Shown here piece by piece: positions 1 to 5,689 of a DNA stretch of 11,267 bases (its first letter is position 1; each line of letters starts with the position of its first letter). Source of the DNA: DASRDS01 sp035569435 (GTDB taxonomy: Bacteria > Gemmatimonadota > Gemmatimonadetes > Gemmatimonadales > Gemmatimonadaceae); NCBI GenBank assembly GCA_035569435.1, contig DATMNB010000217.1, positions 1 through 11,267 on the forward strand, in the 5' to 3' direction. Made by a program: the position numbers and the translations under genes. The notes under the pieces are model-generated. The model did no database searches. It saw only the letters and a program-made list of their open reading frames with translations, and had not been told where the DNA came from.

Positions 1-171
1 GTGGGCGGTGACGGTGGTGCCGGGCGCAGGCAACTCGACGAACACGATGTCACCGAGCTCGCCCTGGGCGAAGTCCGTGATGCCGATCTCGGCGATGCCG
101 TCCTTGCCGAAGCGGATGTACTCGTGCTCGTGGGTGTAGAGGAGATCCGCGGGGATATTAGAGGCAGTCAT
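1..171 (-). CDS. gcvH: Glycine cleavage system H protein (partial, N-terminal 57 residues)
   Basis: GcvH is the small lipoyl-carrying protein that shuttles the aminomethyl group from glycine decarboxylase (P protein) to the T protein and is then reoxidised by the L protein, in the cytoplasm. The reverse strand from the ATG at 171 reads 57 codons without a stop and runs off the window. It shows the typical opening YTHEHEYI at residues 12-19, then AEIGITDFAQGELGDIVFVELP at about 27-48, ending in the P-G-T motif before the lipoyl hairpin. The lipoylated lysine, usually near residue 60-65 (family knowledge), lies outside the window, so function cannot be confirmed here. The start is 14 bases after the coaE stop, which suggests cotranscription. 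No clear Shine-Dalgarno sequence precedes the ATG. Recognition of the family is secure; only completeness is unknown. Confidence 0.93.
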   Translation of the reverse strand, partial: MTASNIPADLLYTHEHEYIRFGKDGIAEIGITDFAQGELGDIVFVELPAPGTTVTAH

Positions 172-185
172 TTAGTAGAAGTTAC

Positions 186-815
186 TCACCGGGAGACGGT
201 GGCGGCGACCGCGTCGGCCTCGCGCTCCAGGGCGGCCCAGACGGGCGTCACCTTGGCATCGAGCGAGGCGAGCGTGCCGGTGTTGTCGATCACGAAATCG
301 GCGCGCGCCCGTTTGAGTTCCGCCGGCATCTGGGCGGCGATCATATCGAGCGCGTCGGTCTCATCGAGCTTGCGGTCGCGCATCAGGCGCTCGAGACGCA
401 CGGGTCGGGGCGCATCGACGAGGACAATGCGGTGGAAGTCGCCGGCCAGGTGCCGCTCGAAGAGCAGGGGCACGTCGCAGACGACAATGCGGTCGCCCCG
501 TTCGCGGGCTTCGGCGACGAGCCGGTCGCGCCGGCGGGTGACCTCGGGGTGGACGATGTCGTTCAGGGCCTCCAACTCGTCGTGGTCGGGAAAGACGCGG
601 ACGCGCAGGGCAGCCCGGTCAAGATGACCGTCGTCGTCGAGCACGTCGGCACCCCAGCGGTCGACGATACGGGCGAGTCCATCGCTACCGGGCTCGACCG
701 CTTGTCGGGCAAGGACGTCGGCGTCGATGATTGTGGCGCCGCGGTCCGCGAATTGGCGGGCGACGGTGGTTTTTCCACTGGCGATGTTCCCGGTCAAGCC
801 TACGAGCAACGTCAT
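186..815 (-). CDS. coaE: Dephospho-CoA kinase
   Basis: CoaE carries out the last step of coenzyme A synthesis, ATP-dependent phosphorylation of the 3'-hydroxyl of dephospho-CoA, in the cytoplasm. The 209-residue product has the usual family length. Visible motifs are the P-loop GNIASGKT at residues 9-16, the DAD motif at 31-33 that holds the catalytic aspartate, the HP pair at 89-90, VPLLFE at 115-120 for substrate binding, the lid region RLMRDRK at 143-149, and the late ADFVIDN at 172-178. I chose the ATG at 815 because it places the P-loop at the conserved distance from the N-terminus; an upstream in-frame TTG at 824 would add only three residues. No good ribosome binding site is visible for either. 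The gene follows the AraC-like regulator by 31 bases, a gap that holds a small 5-bp-stem hairpin (828-841), and precedes gcvH by 14 bases. All family motifs are present. Confidence 0.96.
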   Translation of the reverse strand: MTLLVGLTGNIASGKTTVARQFADRGATIIDADVLARQAVEPGSDGLARIVDRWGADVLDDDGHLDRAALRVRVFPDHDELEALNDIVHPEVTRRRDRLVAEARERGDRIVVCDVPLLFERHLAGDFHRIVLVDAPRPVRLERLMRDRKLDETDALDMIAAQMPAELKRARADFVIDNTGTLASLDAKVTPVWAALEREADAVAATVSR

Positions 816-846
816 GCCGCACAAGGTAGGGCGAGTGCCCTGAGAG

Positions 847-1746
847 TCAACCGACCCCGTCAGGAGTTCGATTCAGCGCGAAGGCGTTTGGCGCGAAAGG
901 CTGGTCGGGCGGGGCCGGGACCGCTTGTACACCCGTTTCGACCACGGCGCGGGGGACGCGCGGGCGGCGGGGGGCAGCGGCCGCGCGGCGGGCGTGGCCC
1001 ATGAACGTCTCGATGACGTAGGCGGCGCCGCCGCGTTCGCGGAGTTGCTGGGGTGTGGCTTGGAGGTAGCGCTGGCAGGTGTTGCGGAAGGCACTGCCAG
1101 AGGGGAAGTCGAGGACCTGGGCGACGCTGTCAGCGCTCCGGTGCTTGTCCTCGAGCATGTGGGCGGCGACGATCAGGCGGCCCCAGGTCAGGAGACGGTG
1201 CGGGGGCGGGAAGCCGGCATCGGTCAACCGCCGGGTCAGCAGGCGGCGTGGCACGGCGAGCATGCGGGCGAAGGCGTCGGGGGTGAGACGCTCGTGGGCC
1301 CGGGTCACGGAGGCGAGGACGGCGTCGCGGGCGGTCGGTTTGAGATCGCCGATCGCGCGGCGGAGGAGACTGGCGACGCTGCGGGCCTCGGCTTTGTCGA
1401 CGTGGGCGAGGAGGGTCATCGGCGCGTCATCGATGTCGGCGACGATGAGGCCATCGAAGCCGCAGCGGCCGGCGTCGAACATGTCGCGGGCGCGTTCCGG
1501 CGTGACGCCGACGTAGGCGACGAGGGCGACGCGGGGGAAGCGGAGTTTGAGGAGGCGGACGCTCTCGAAGTTCGCGGTGCCGTCGGCGTAGAGGTCGATC
1601 ACGGCGAGGTGGATCGGTTCCGAGTCGCACATGCGCGTCAGGTGGCTCCAATCATCGCAGGCGACGATGGAGTGCCGGTCGCGGATCGCGGCGCGGAGGC
1701 GCTGCAGACGGGTGGAATTCGGGAGGAGAGTCGCAATGACGCCCAT
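847..1746 (-). CDS. AraC-type transcriptional regulator with receiver-like N-terminal domain
   Basis: This is a predicted DNA-binding regulator of about 299 residues. Residues 1-118 look like a degenerate response-regulator receiver: alternating hydrophobic strands and helices, with HLAVIDLYADG (about 46-56) where D51 sits at the phospho-acceptor-like position. The acidic pair after the first strand is replaced (LLPNS) and no conserved lysine is evident, so classical phosphorylation is doubtful. Residues 153-238 carry two helix-turn-helix units of the AraC/XylS type; the second matches the family pattern VAxxLxFxSxxxFxRxxxRxxxxTPxxxR (VAQVLDFPSGSAFRN, then YLQATPQQLRERG). A Pro/Arg/Ala-rich tail of about 60 residues follows and has no recognised role. 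The ATG at 1746 puts the first strand right at the N-terminus; an in-frame GTG at 1782 would add 12 residues but has AGGGG abutting it with no spacing. Its targets are unknown. Being 31 bases upstream of coaE may mean shared transcription rather than shared function. Confidence 0.82.
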   Translation of the reverse strand: MGVIATLLPNSTRLQRLRAAIRDRHSIVACDDWSHLTRMCDSEPIHLAVIDLYADGTANFESVRLLKLRFPRVALVAYVGVTPERARDMFDAGRCGFDGLIVADIDDAPMTLLAHVDKAEARSVASLLRRAIGDLKPTARDAVLASVTRAHERLTPDAFARMLAVPRRLLTRRLTDAGFPPPHRLLTWGRLIVAAHMLEDKHRSADSVAQVLDFPSGSAFRNTCQRYLQATPQQLRERGGAAYVIETFMGHARRAAAAPRRPRVPRAVVETGVQAVPAPPDQPFAPNAFALNRTPDGVG

Positions 1747-1771
1747 ACGCGTTGTAGACGCTATGAACGAT

Positions 1772-1785
1772 GGGGACGTCACCCC
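1772..1785. promoter_or_regulatory. GGGG-N6-CCCC inverted repeat upstream of the AraC-type gene
   Basis: The site reads GGGGACGTCACCCC, with four-base G/C arms around a centre containing the palindrome GACGTC. It lies 26 bases upstream of the preferred ATG (1746) and overlaps the alternative GTG start (1780-1782). Its place in the leader is where an autoregulatory operator could sit, but nothing beyond the symmetry supports that, and short GC palindromes are common in DNA of this composition. Confidence 0.2.
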
Positions 1786-1912
1786 TGTGGCATCCGTTTC
1801 GTAGGTCGTGATGCCGGTGACTCAGAGTGTGACGCCTCGTGGCGCACCATCTGCGTAGTTTTGTCCTTGCAAGATTCGCAATGCCTGACGGCCACGCGTC
1901 TCTTGCAGTATG

Positions 1913-1946
1913 CGAGACCCCGACGTCTTCGGACGCCGGGGTCTCG
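1913..1946 (-). terminator. Strong hairpin downstream of the DEAD-like gene, likely terminator
   Basis: Two 15-base arms (1913-1927 and 1932-1946) pair with a single mismatch-type position around a 4-base loop. On the plus strand the loop is C(TTCG)G, the extra-stable UUCG tetraloop; on the minus strand it is CGAA. The hairpin begins 20 bases past the stop of the DeaD-like gene (1966-3357, minus strand), the expected place for its terminator. There is no T-tract on either strand, so it is not a textbook intrinsic terminator; it may stop polymerase without one or protect the mRNA 3' end. No plus-strand gene ends nearby. Confidence 0.6.
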
Positions 1947-1965
1947 TGCATTCCTACCGACCTAA

Positions 1966-3357
1966 CTACTCGCCGCGGGCGGGTGGGCGGCCACGGCCGC
2001 CGCCACTGCCATTGCGCGGGGCGGGGCGGCGGGAGTGGGTCAAGCGTTCGCCGCGTTCAGCCCACTCGCTCCGCGGTGGGCCAGAGCGTTTGTCGCGGGA
2101 CGGTGGGCCGCCGGCGCCGGCGGGGCGGGGGCGGTCATCGCGGGCTTTGCGAGGGCCGCCGGTGAAGGGGCGCTTGGCTGGGCGATCGTCTCGACGCGCG
2201 GGGCGGTCATCCCGGCGGGGCGGTCGGTCGTCTCGTCCGCGACTGCGCTCGATGAAGGGGCGGGGTGGTGCGGCGATGGGTGCTGGGGCGGGGGCCGGGG
2301 CCTGGACGACCACGACTGTCGAGCGCGCGCGGTCGAGGAGGTGCAACGCCGCGGCGGCCAGCTCGATGCCGTCGAACTCGGCCAGCAGTGGCTCGAGGGC
2401 AATGAGCTCACGGGATGGGACGCCCGCTTCGAGCGTCGCACGAAGCTCGTCGCGGAGCGTCGCCTCGCGCGTGCGCGCGCGGGCGGTGGGGCCGCTGAGT
2501 GTCAGTGGTGCGACAGCCGCGAGCGCGCGCAGGCGAGGCAACTGGCGTGGCTCGACGAGGGCGACGACGTGCACGGGGGAGCCGGCGGTCGCGGCGTGGA
2601 GCTCGGCGGCGTCGAGTGGGACGTCGTAGAGCACCACCAGCTGTGTGGTGTTGACGGTCGCCGGGCCGCGGGCGACGCGTACGGCGGCGTCGTCGCCGGC
2701 GTAGCCGAGGACACGCAACGTCGCGCGGACGGCGTGTTCCGAGGCGCTGCTGTGAACGTGGACGATGGCCGACGGCGGGTCGATCTCATCGAGGAGCCGC
2801 CGGAGGGCAGCAGGGCGTGTCGCCGCCGCGGTGGTGACGTACCGAATGGCGGTCGGCGCTGCCGGCTCGGACACGGCCTCGTCGCCGCCGACGCGGCGCG
2901 GGCGGCGGGCGTAGCGCTCGACGAACGCCTCGACCGCGGGGTTGCCCGCGGAGACGACGATCGTGCGCGAGGCCTCCTTGGGGACTTCGGCCATCAGGGC
3001 TTCCAGGTCGGCGTCGGCGAGATCGGCCCAGGCGACGACGAGGCTGCGGACGGGGTCGAGCTTGAGGGCGGTCGCGCGGACGAGGCCCAGGACCGTGGCG
3101 GGCGTGCCGACGATGACGGTGGCGTCGCGTGCGACGCGGCGCGCGCGGGCGGTGCTCGTGGCGGCAAGGACCGGACGGTCCGGGTGGAGCGCGAGGACGA
3201 CGTCGGCCAGCGAGACCGCGGATTCGACGTCGGCGGTCAGAATGAGCACAGGACCGTCGTGCTCGAGGGCGGCCCCAAGGACCGTCGCCGCGGTGCCCGG
3301 GTCTTCGGGCACAACGTACAACGCATGCTGGCTACGGCCGGTCGGGGCGGTGTCCAC
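1966..3357 (-). CDS. DeaD/CsdA-like protein lacking helicase catalytic motifs (pseudo-helicase) with basic RDDRP tail
   Basis: This 463-residue protein appears to derive from a DEAD-box RNA helicase. Region 1 (about 10-160) keeps the layout of RecA domain 1: VLILTADVESAVSLA (38-51) where ALVLTPTRELA is expected, VIVGTPATVLG (81-91) like motif Ib, and VVSAG (134-138) like motif III SAT. However, the Walker A site reads PEDPGTAATVLG (18-28, no GKT) and the DEAD box reads VVAWADL (107-113). Region 2 (about 165-275) resembles the helicase C domain (AIVHVHSSASEHAVRATLRVLGY at 197-219, VVLYDVP at 241-247) but lacks the motif VI arginines. Residues 290-345 match the DeaD segment ending FDGIELAAAALHLL. 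A disordered tail rich in R, D, P and G follows, including three tandem RDDRPxR/K units (375-395). A role as an ATP-independent RNA- or ribosome-binding protein is inference. The GTG start at 3357 has a good ribosome binding site (GAGAGG). Confidence 0.8.
   Translation of the reverse strand: MDTAPTGRSQHALYVVPEDPGTAATVLGAALEHDGPVLILTADVESAVSLADVVLALHPDRPVLAATSTARARRVARDATVIVGTPATVLGLVRATALKLDPVRSLVVAWADLADADLEALMAEVPKEASRTIVVSAGNPAVEAFVERYARRPRRVGGDEAVSEPAAPTAIRYVTTAAATRPAALRRLLDEIDPPSAIVHVHSSASEHAVRATLRVLGYAGDDAAVRVARGPATVNTTQLVVLYDVPLDAAELHAATAGSPVHVVALVEPRQLPRLRALAAVAPLTLSGPTARARTREATLRDELRATLEAGVPSRELIALEPLLAEFDGIELAAAALHLLDRARSTVVVVQAPAPAPAPIAAPPRPFIERSRGRDDRPPRRDDRPARRDDRPAKRPFTGGPRKARDDRPRPAGAGGPPSRDKRSGPPRSEWAERGERLTHSRRPAPRNGSGGGRGRPPARGE
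2173..2235 (-). repeat. Three tandem 21-bp units encoding RDDRPPR, RDDRPAR and RDDRPAK
   Basis: Within the tail of the DeaD-like gene, residues 375-395 are three uninterrupted heptads, RDDRPPR, RDDRPAR and RDDRPAK; a fourth partial RDDRPR lies at 406-411. The codons differ between copies (for example GAC GAC, GAT GAC and GAC GAT for the DD pair), so the protein repeat is kept while the DNA has drifted. Arg/Asp-rich tails of this kind occur after the helicase core in DeaD/CsdA proteins and bind RNA; that function is inferred here. Confidence 0.75.
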
Positions 3358-3361
3358 GCTT

Positions 3362-3368
3362 ACCTCTC
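3362..3368 (-). promoter_or_regulatory. Ribosome binding site deciding the GTG start of the DeaD-like gene
   Basis: The minus strand reads GAGAGGT followed by five bases and then GTG at 3357. AGAGG pairs with the 3' end of 16S rRNA at good spacing, which supports the GTG over any internal start. Confidence 0.55.
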
Positions 3369-3399
3369 ACAGTGGCGGCGATTAATCTACGAAGAGCCT

Positions 3400-3410
3400 G
3401 GTAACATACC
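3400..3410. promoter_or_regulatory. GGTA-ACA-TACC inverted repeat between divergent genes, with a possible -10 element
   Basis: The 88-base gap between the divergent DeaD-like gene (start 3357) and aminotransferase gene (start 3446) contains this short perfect inverted repeat. It covers TAACAT (3402-3407), a fair -10 element for the plus-strand gene that would start transcription about 30 bases before its GTG. I find no convincing -35 at the right distance. On the minus strand TAGATT (3384-3389) is a weak -10 candidate. Promoter and operator roles are speculative. Confidence 0.2.
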
Positions 3411-3445
3411 CTCTCCCGCACATTCGTGCCTTACCCCGCAAAGTC

Positions 3446-4621
3446 GTGTCGACTGTACTAGACGCTGTCTCGTTGAACGTCGCGCAGATCAAAGAGTCCG
3501 CGACGATCGCCGTCTCCAATAAGGCCAAGGCGCTCAAGGCGGCGGGCCGCGTCATTCTCGACCTTGGCGCGGGCGAGCCCGACTTCGACACGCCGGAGTA
3601 CATCCGTCGGGCCGCGCAGCGCGCCATCGACGGCGGGGCGACGCACTACACGGCCACCGAGGGGATTCTGCCGCTGCGCCAGGCGATTGCCGCCGAGGCG
3701 AATGCCCTGTACACGGGTCCCGATCGAATCGAGCCGGCCGACGTCGTTGTGTCGACGGGGTCCAAGCAGTCGCTGTTCAACGCCTGCTTCACGTTGTTTG
3801 GGCCGGGCGATGAAGTGCTGATTCCGACACCGAGCTGGACGAGCTACTACGAGATGGTGTCGCTGGCGCGGGCGACGGCCGTCCCGGTCTACGGGGACAT
3901 CGGCCGCGGGCTCCGAGTGACCGCGCCTGAGTTGGCGGCAGCCGCGACGTCGCGGACGCGCGGGGTGTTGCTCAACTCGCCGAGCAACCCGACCGGATCG
4001 GTGTATAGCGCCGAGGAGCTGTCGGCGATTCTGGCGTTGGCCGCCGAGCGTGGGTGGTGGGTCATCAGCGACGAGATCTACCGGTATATCACGTATGGTG
4101 TCGCCGCGCCGTCGGCGCTCGAGCTGGCGACGAGCCGGGACAACTTGGTGGTGATCAATGGGGTCGCTAAGGCGTATGCCATGACCGGGTGGCGCATTGG
4201 CTGGGCGATCGCACCGCGGCACGTGGCGGCAGCCATGACGGCACTCCAGTCGCATACCACGTCGAACCCGGCGACCGTGTCGCAGCACGCGGCGTTGGCC
4301 GCGCTCAACGAGCCGGACGCGGCGCGGGCGGCGATTGCCGCGATGGTCGACGTGTTTCGTCAACGGCGGGACGCGGCGGTGGAGATTCTGGATGCGGCCG
4401 GAGTGACGTACGTCAGGCCGGATGGGGCGTTCTATCTCTACATCCGGGTCGGCGACGGCGACGCGTTTGCTCAGCGGCTGCTGGAGACGCAGGGCGTTGC
4501 CGTGGTGCCTGGGGCGGCGTTCCTGACCAACGAGTGGGTGCGGCTCTCGTACGCGGCGCCGACGGAGCAGGTGCTCGAGGGTGTCCGGCGCCTGGTGGCG
4601 GCTATTCCTCGTCCTTCGTGA
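3446..4621 (+). CDS. Class I pyridoxal-phosphate aminotransferase, aspartate/prephenate aminotransferase type
   Basis: This cytoplasmic fold-type I aminotransferase of 391 residues resembles the Thermus-type aspartate aminotransferases over its full length. Visible motifs are the N-terminal IKESATIAVSNKAKAL (15-30), GAGEPDFDTP (41-50), YTATEG (68-73), TGSKQSLFN (104-112) in the cofactor phosphate region, SWTSYYE (130-136), SPSNPTG (178-184) with N181, SDEIY (208-212) with D209 for the pyridine nitrogen, the Schiff-base lysine K242 in GVAKAYAMTGWRIGW, and R366 in VRLSYA for the substrate carboxylate. Thermus-type enzymes use aspartate, and some also transaminate prephenate in tyrosine/phenylalanine synthesis; the sequence alone does not decide between these. 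The GTG at 3446 gives the N-terminus expected for the family; no Shine-Dalgarno sequence is evident. The gene is divergent from the DeaD-like gene and convergent with, and overlapping, the lipoprotein gene by 20 bases. No catalytic residue is missing. Confidence 0.93.
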   Translation: MSTVLDAVSLNVAQIKESATIAVSNKAKALKAAGRVILDLGAGEPDFDTPEYIRRAAQRAIDGGATHYTATEGILPLRQAIAAEANALYTGPDRIEPADVVVSTGSKQSLFNACFTLFGPGDEVLIPTPSWTSYYEMVSLARATAVPVYGDIGRGLRVTAPELAAAATSRTRGVLLNSPSNPTGSVYSAEELSAILALAAERGWWVISDEIYRYITYGVAAPSALELATSRDNLVVINGVAKAYAMTGWRIGWAIAPRHVAAAMTALQSHTTSNPATVSQHAALAALNEPDAARAAIAAMVDVFRQRRDAAVEILDAAGVTYVRPDGAFYLYIRVGDGDAFAQRLLETQGVAVVPGAAFLTNEWVRLSYAAPTEQVLEGVRRLVAAIPRPS

Positions 4622-5594
4622 ACGGGTTGTTGGCGCCGCCTTTCTGATCGAGGCACCAGTCCGGTGTGCCGCGGTAGATCTCCTGCCAGCGCCCGCCCAC
4701 AAATTTGAGGATGATCGGGTAACTGTCCCCGCCGGGGCGCCAGCCTTCCAGGATCAGCTCGTCAATGCCGTCGCCGTCGATGTCGAGGTGGTCGACGTAG
4801 CGCCGGAACTCCCCGTGCGACGACTTGCCGCTGACGACCTTGGAAAAGGTCGACGCGTATTCGCCGCCCGTCTTGTCGGCGACAGTGAAGACGAACGCTG
4901 TGCCCGCGCCTTTCGGCCCCGCGTCGTCGGAGTTCGGGTCGATGAACGACGCGATGAGGGTCGGCTCCGAGGTCGCGCCGGTGTTCACCGCCAGGCCGTG
5001 GTAGTCGAGCGAATCGAGCAGCGTCCGGGCAATGCCCGCGTCGGTGCCGACTTTGATCGCCACCTCCCGTGCGGTCTTGACCGCGTCCTGGCGCGTCAGA
5101 GCCTCGGGCTTGGGGTTGGCCGCCGATGGCAGTGGCGAGCCCGTGGCCAGGAATTCCACGGTGATACCTGCTTTGACGTGGCTGTCCAGGGTGACGGCCG
5201 ACAGCGGGAGCAGGAGCTGGCAGTTGGGGAGGGAGTAGAGCGGCAAGCTGCGCTTCTCCCACATTCCCTGTTTGACAGTCGCCGTGCCGGCCACGCCGCC
5301 GTCCTGATAGATGGTGTACACGGTGCCGGAGTGATCGTACATCTTGTCGAACTGCTTCCAGTGGTCGGCAGACAGTCGGATGTGGCGCAGCTTGCCGTGG
5401 TCAACGACGGCGAGCGGGATCATGCGCGGGTCTTCGCGCTCGCCAAACACCTCGAACAGGATGTTCGGGTGGTCGGCCAGCTTGAGCTCATTGGCTGGGG
5501 CGGGGCTGGCGTCGCTTTTCGTGCCGCAGCCGGTGGCCAGCAGGACACCGCTCAGGAGGGCGCCCAGGGGTAGCGGGGACAGATACCTCTTCAT
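4602..5594 (-). CDS. Predicted lipoprotein of unknown function with an EF-hand-like calcium loop
   Basis: The 330-residue product begins MKRYLSPLPLGALLSGVLLATGC, a basic start, a hydrophobic stretch and C23 as the lipid-modified cysteine of a lipobox. The -3 residue is alanine rather than the usual leucine, though leucines precede it. It should therefore be exported and anchored in a membrane. The mature part is rich in short beta-like segments and carries HLDIDGDGIDELILEG at about 269-284, whose D-x-D-G-D-G-x-D-E pattern resembles calcium-binding loops of dockerins and FG-GAP/VCBS repeats. Two cysteines beyond the anchor (C125, C314) could form a disulfide. I do not recognise the family. It is divergent from nurA across a 90-base gap with possible overlapping promoters, and its last 20 bases lie antisense to the end of the aminotransferase gene. 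The ATG at 5594 lacks a clear ribosome binding site, but the signal peptide fits exactly. Confidence 0.82.
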   Translation of the reverse strand: MKRYLSPLPLGALLSGVLLATGCGTKSDASPAPANELKLADHPNILFEVFGEREDPRMIPLAVVDHGKLRHIRLSADHWKQFDKMYDHSGTVYTIYQDGGVAGTATVKQGMWEKRSLPLYSLPNCQLLLPLSAVTLDSHVKAGITVEFLATGSPLPSAANPKPEALTRQDAVKTAREVAIKVGTDAGIARTLLDSLDYHGLAVNTGATSEPTLIASFIDPNSDDAGPKGAGTAFVFTVADKTGGEYASTFSKVVSGKSSHGEFRRYVDHLDIDGDGIDELILEGWRPGGDSYPIILKFVGGRWQEIYRGTPDWCLDQKGGANNPFTKDEE

Positions 5595-5636
5595 GTGTCA
5601 GAGACGCCCGCCGCACCGGGAGGGTCACCGGTTGGC

Positions 5637-5665
5637 TTGTCGGCACCTGGGGCGGCCGTTACCGT
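5637..5665 (+). promoter_or_regulatory. Possible sigma-70-type promoter for the nurA-herA-sbcDC operon
   Basis: TTGTCG (5637-5642), a 17-base spacer and TACCGT (5660-5665) match four of six -35 and four of six -10 consensus positions. Transcription would begin near 5672, leaving a leader of about a dozen bases before the ATG at 5685. It lies in the only sizeable gap upstream of the operon. This is a by-eye match only. Confidence 0.3.
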
Positions 5666-5689
5666 AGCAGCCATGGGAGCACCTATGAA
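5661..5689 (-). promoter_or_regulatory. Possible divergent promoter for the lipoprotein gene
   Basis: On the minus strand TTCATA (5684-5689), a 17-base spacer and TACGGT (5661-5666) form a weak promoter whose -10 overlaps that of the plus-strand candidate almost completely. If both are real, polymerase could not occupy them together, coupling the two genes. Each match is modest. Confidence 0.22.
5675..5679 (+). promoter_or_regulatory. Ribosome binding site deciding the nurA start
   Basis: GGGAG lies five bases before the ATG at 5685. The other in-frame starts, ATG at 5673 and GTG at 5595, have no comparable site. This favours 5685 as the start of the NurA-like protein. Confidence 0.5.

Noticed and set aside
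1..627. Open frame of 208 codons on the plus strand at the window start
   Set aside because: Antisense to gcvH and coaE, both of which are identified by strong family motifs.
828..841. AGGGC-GAGT-GCCCT hairpin between the AraC-type gene and coaE
   Set aside because: Only a 5-bp stem with no T-tract; too weak to call a terminator separating the two genes.
925..1965. Open frame of 346 codons on the plus strand
   Set aside because: Antisense to the AraC-type gene; Gly/Ala/Asp/Glu-rich composition typical of a shadow frame in GC-rich DNA, no domain, and it runs into the terminator hairpin.
2035..3522. Open frame of 495 codons on the plus strand
   Set aside because: Antisense to the DeaD-like gene and extending over the intergenic region; no recognisable fold, whereas the opposite strand keeps helicase-derived structure and a ribosome binding site.
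3458..4702. Open frame of 414 codons on the minus strand
   Set aside because: Arg/His/Pro-rich shadow of the aminotransferase, whose own frame has all catalytic motifs.
5595..5684. GTG-started N-terminal extension of nurA (30 residues)
   Set aside because: Ala/Gly/Pro-rich, begins directly at the divergent lipoprotein start and leaves no room for a promoter; the ATG at 5685 has a GGGAG site.
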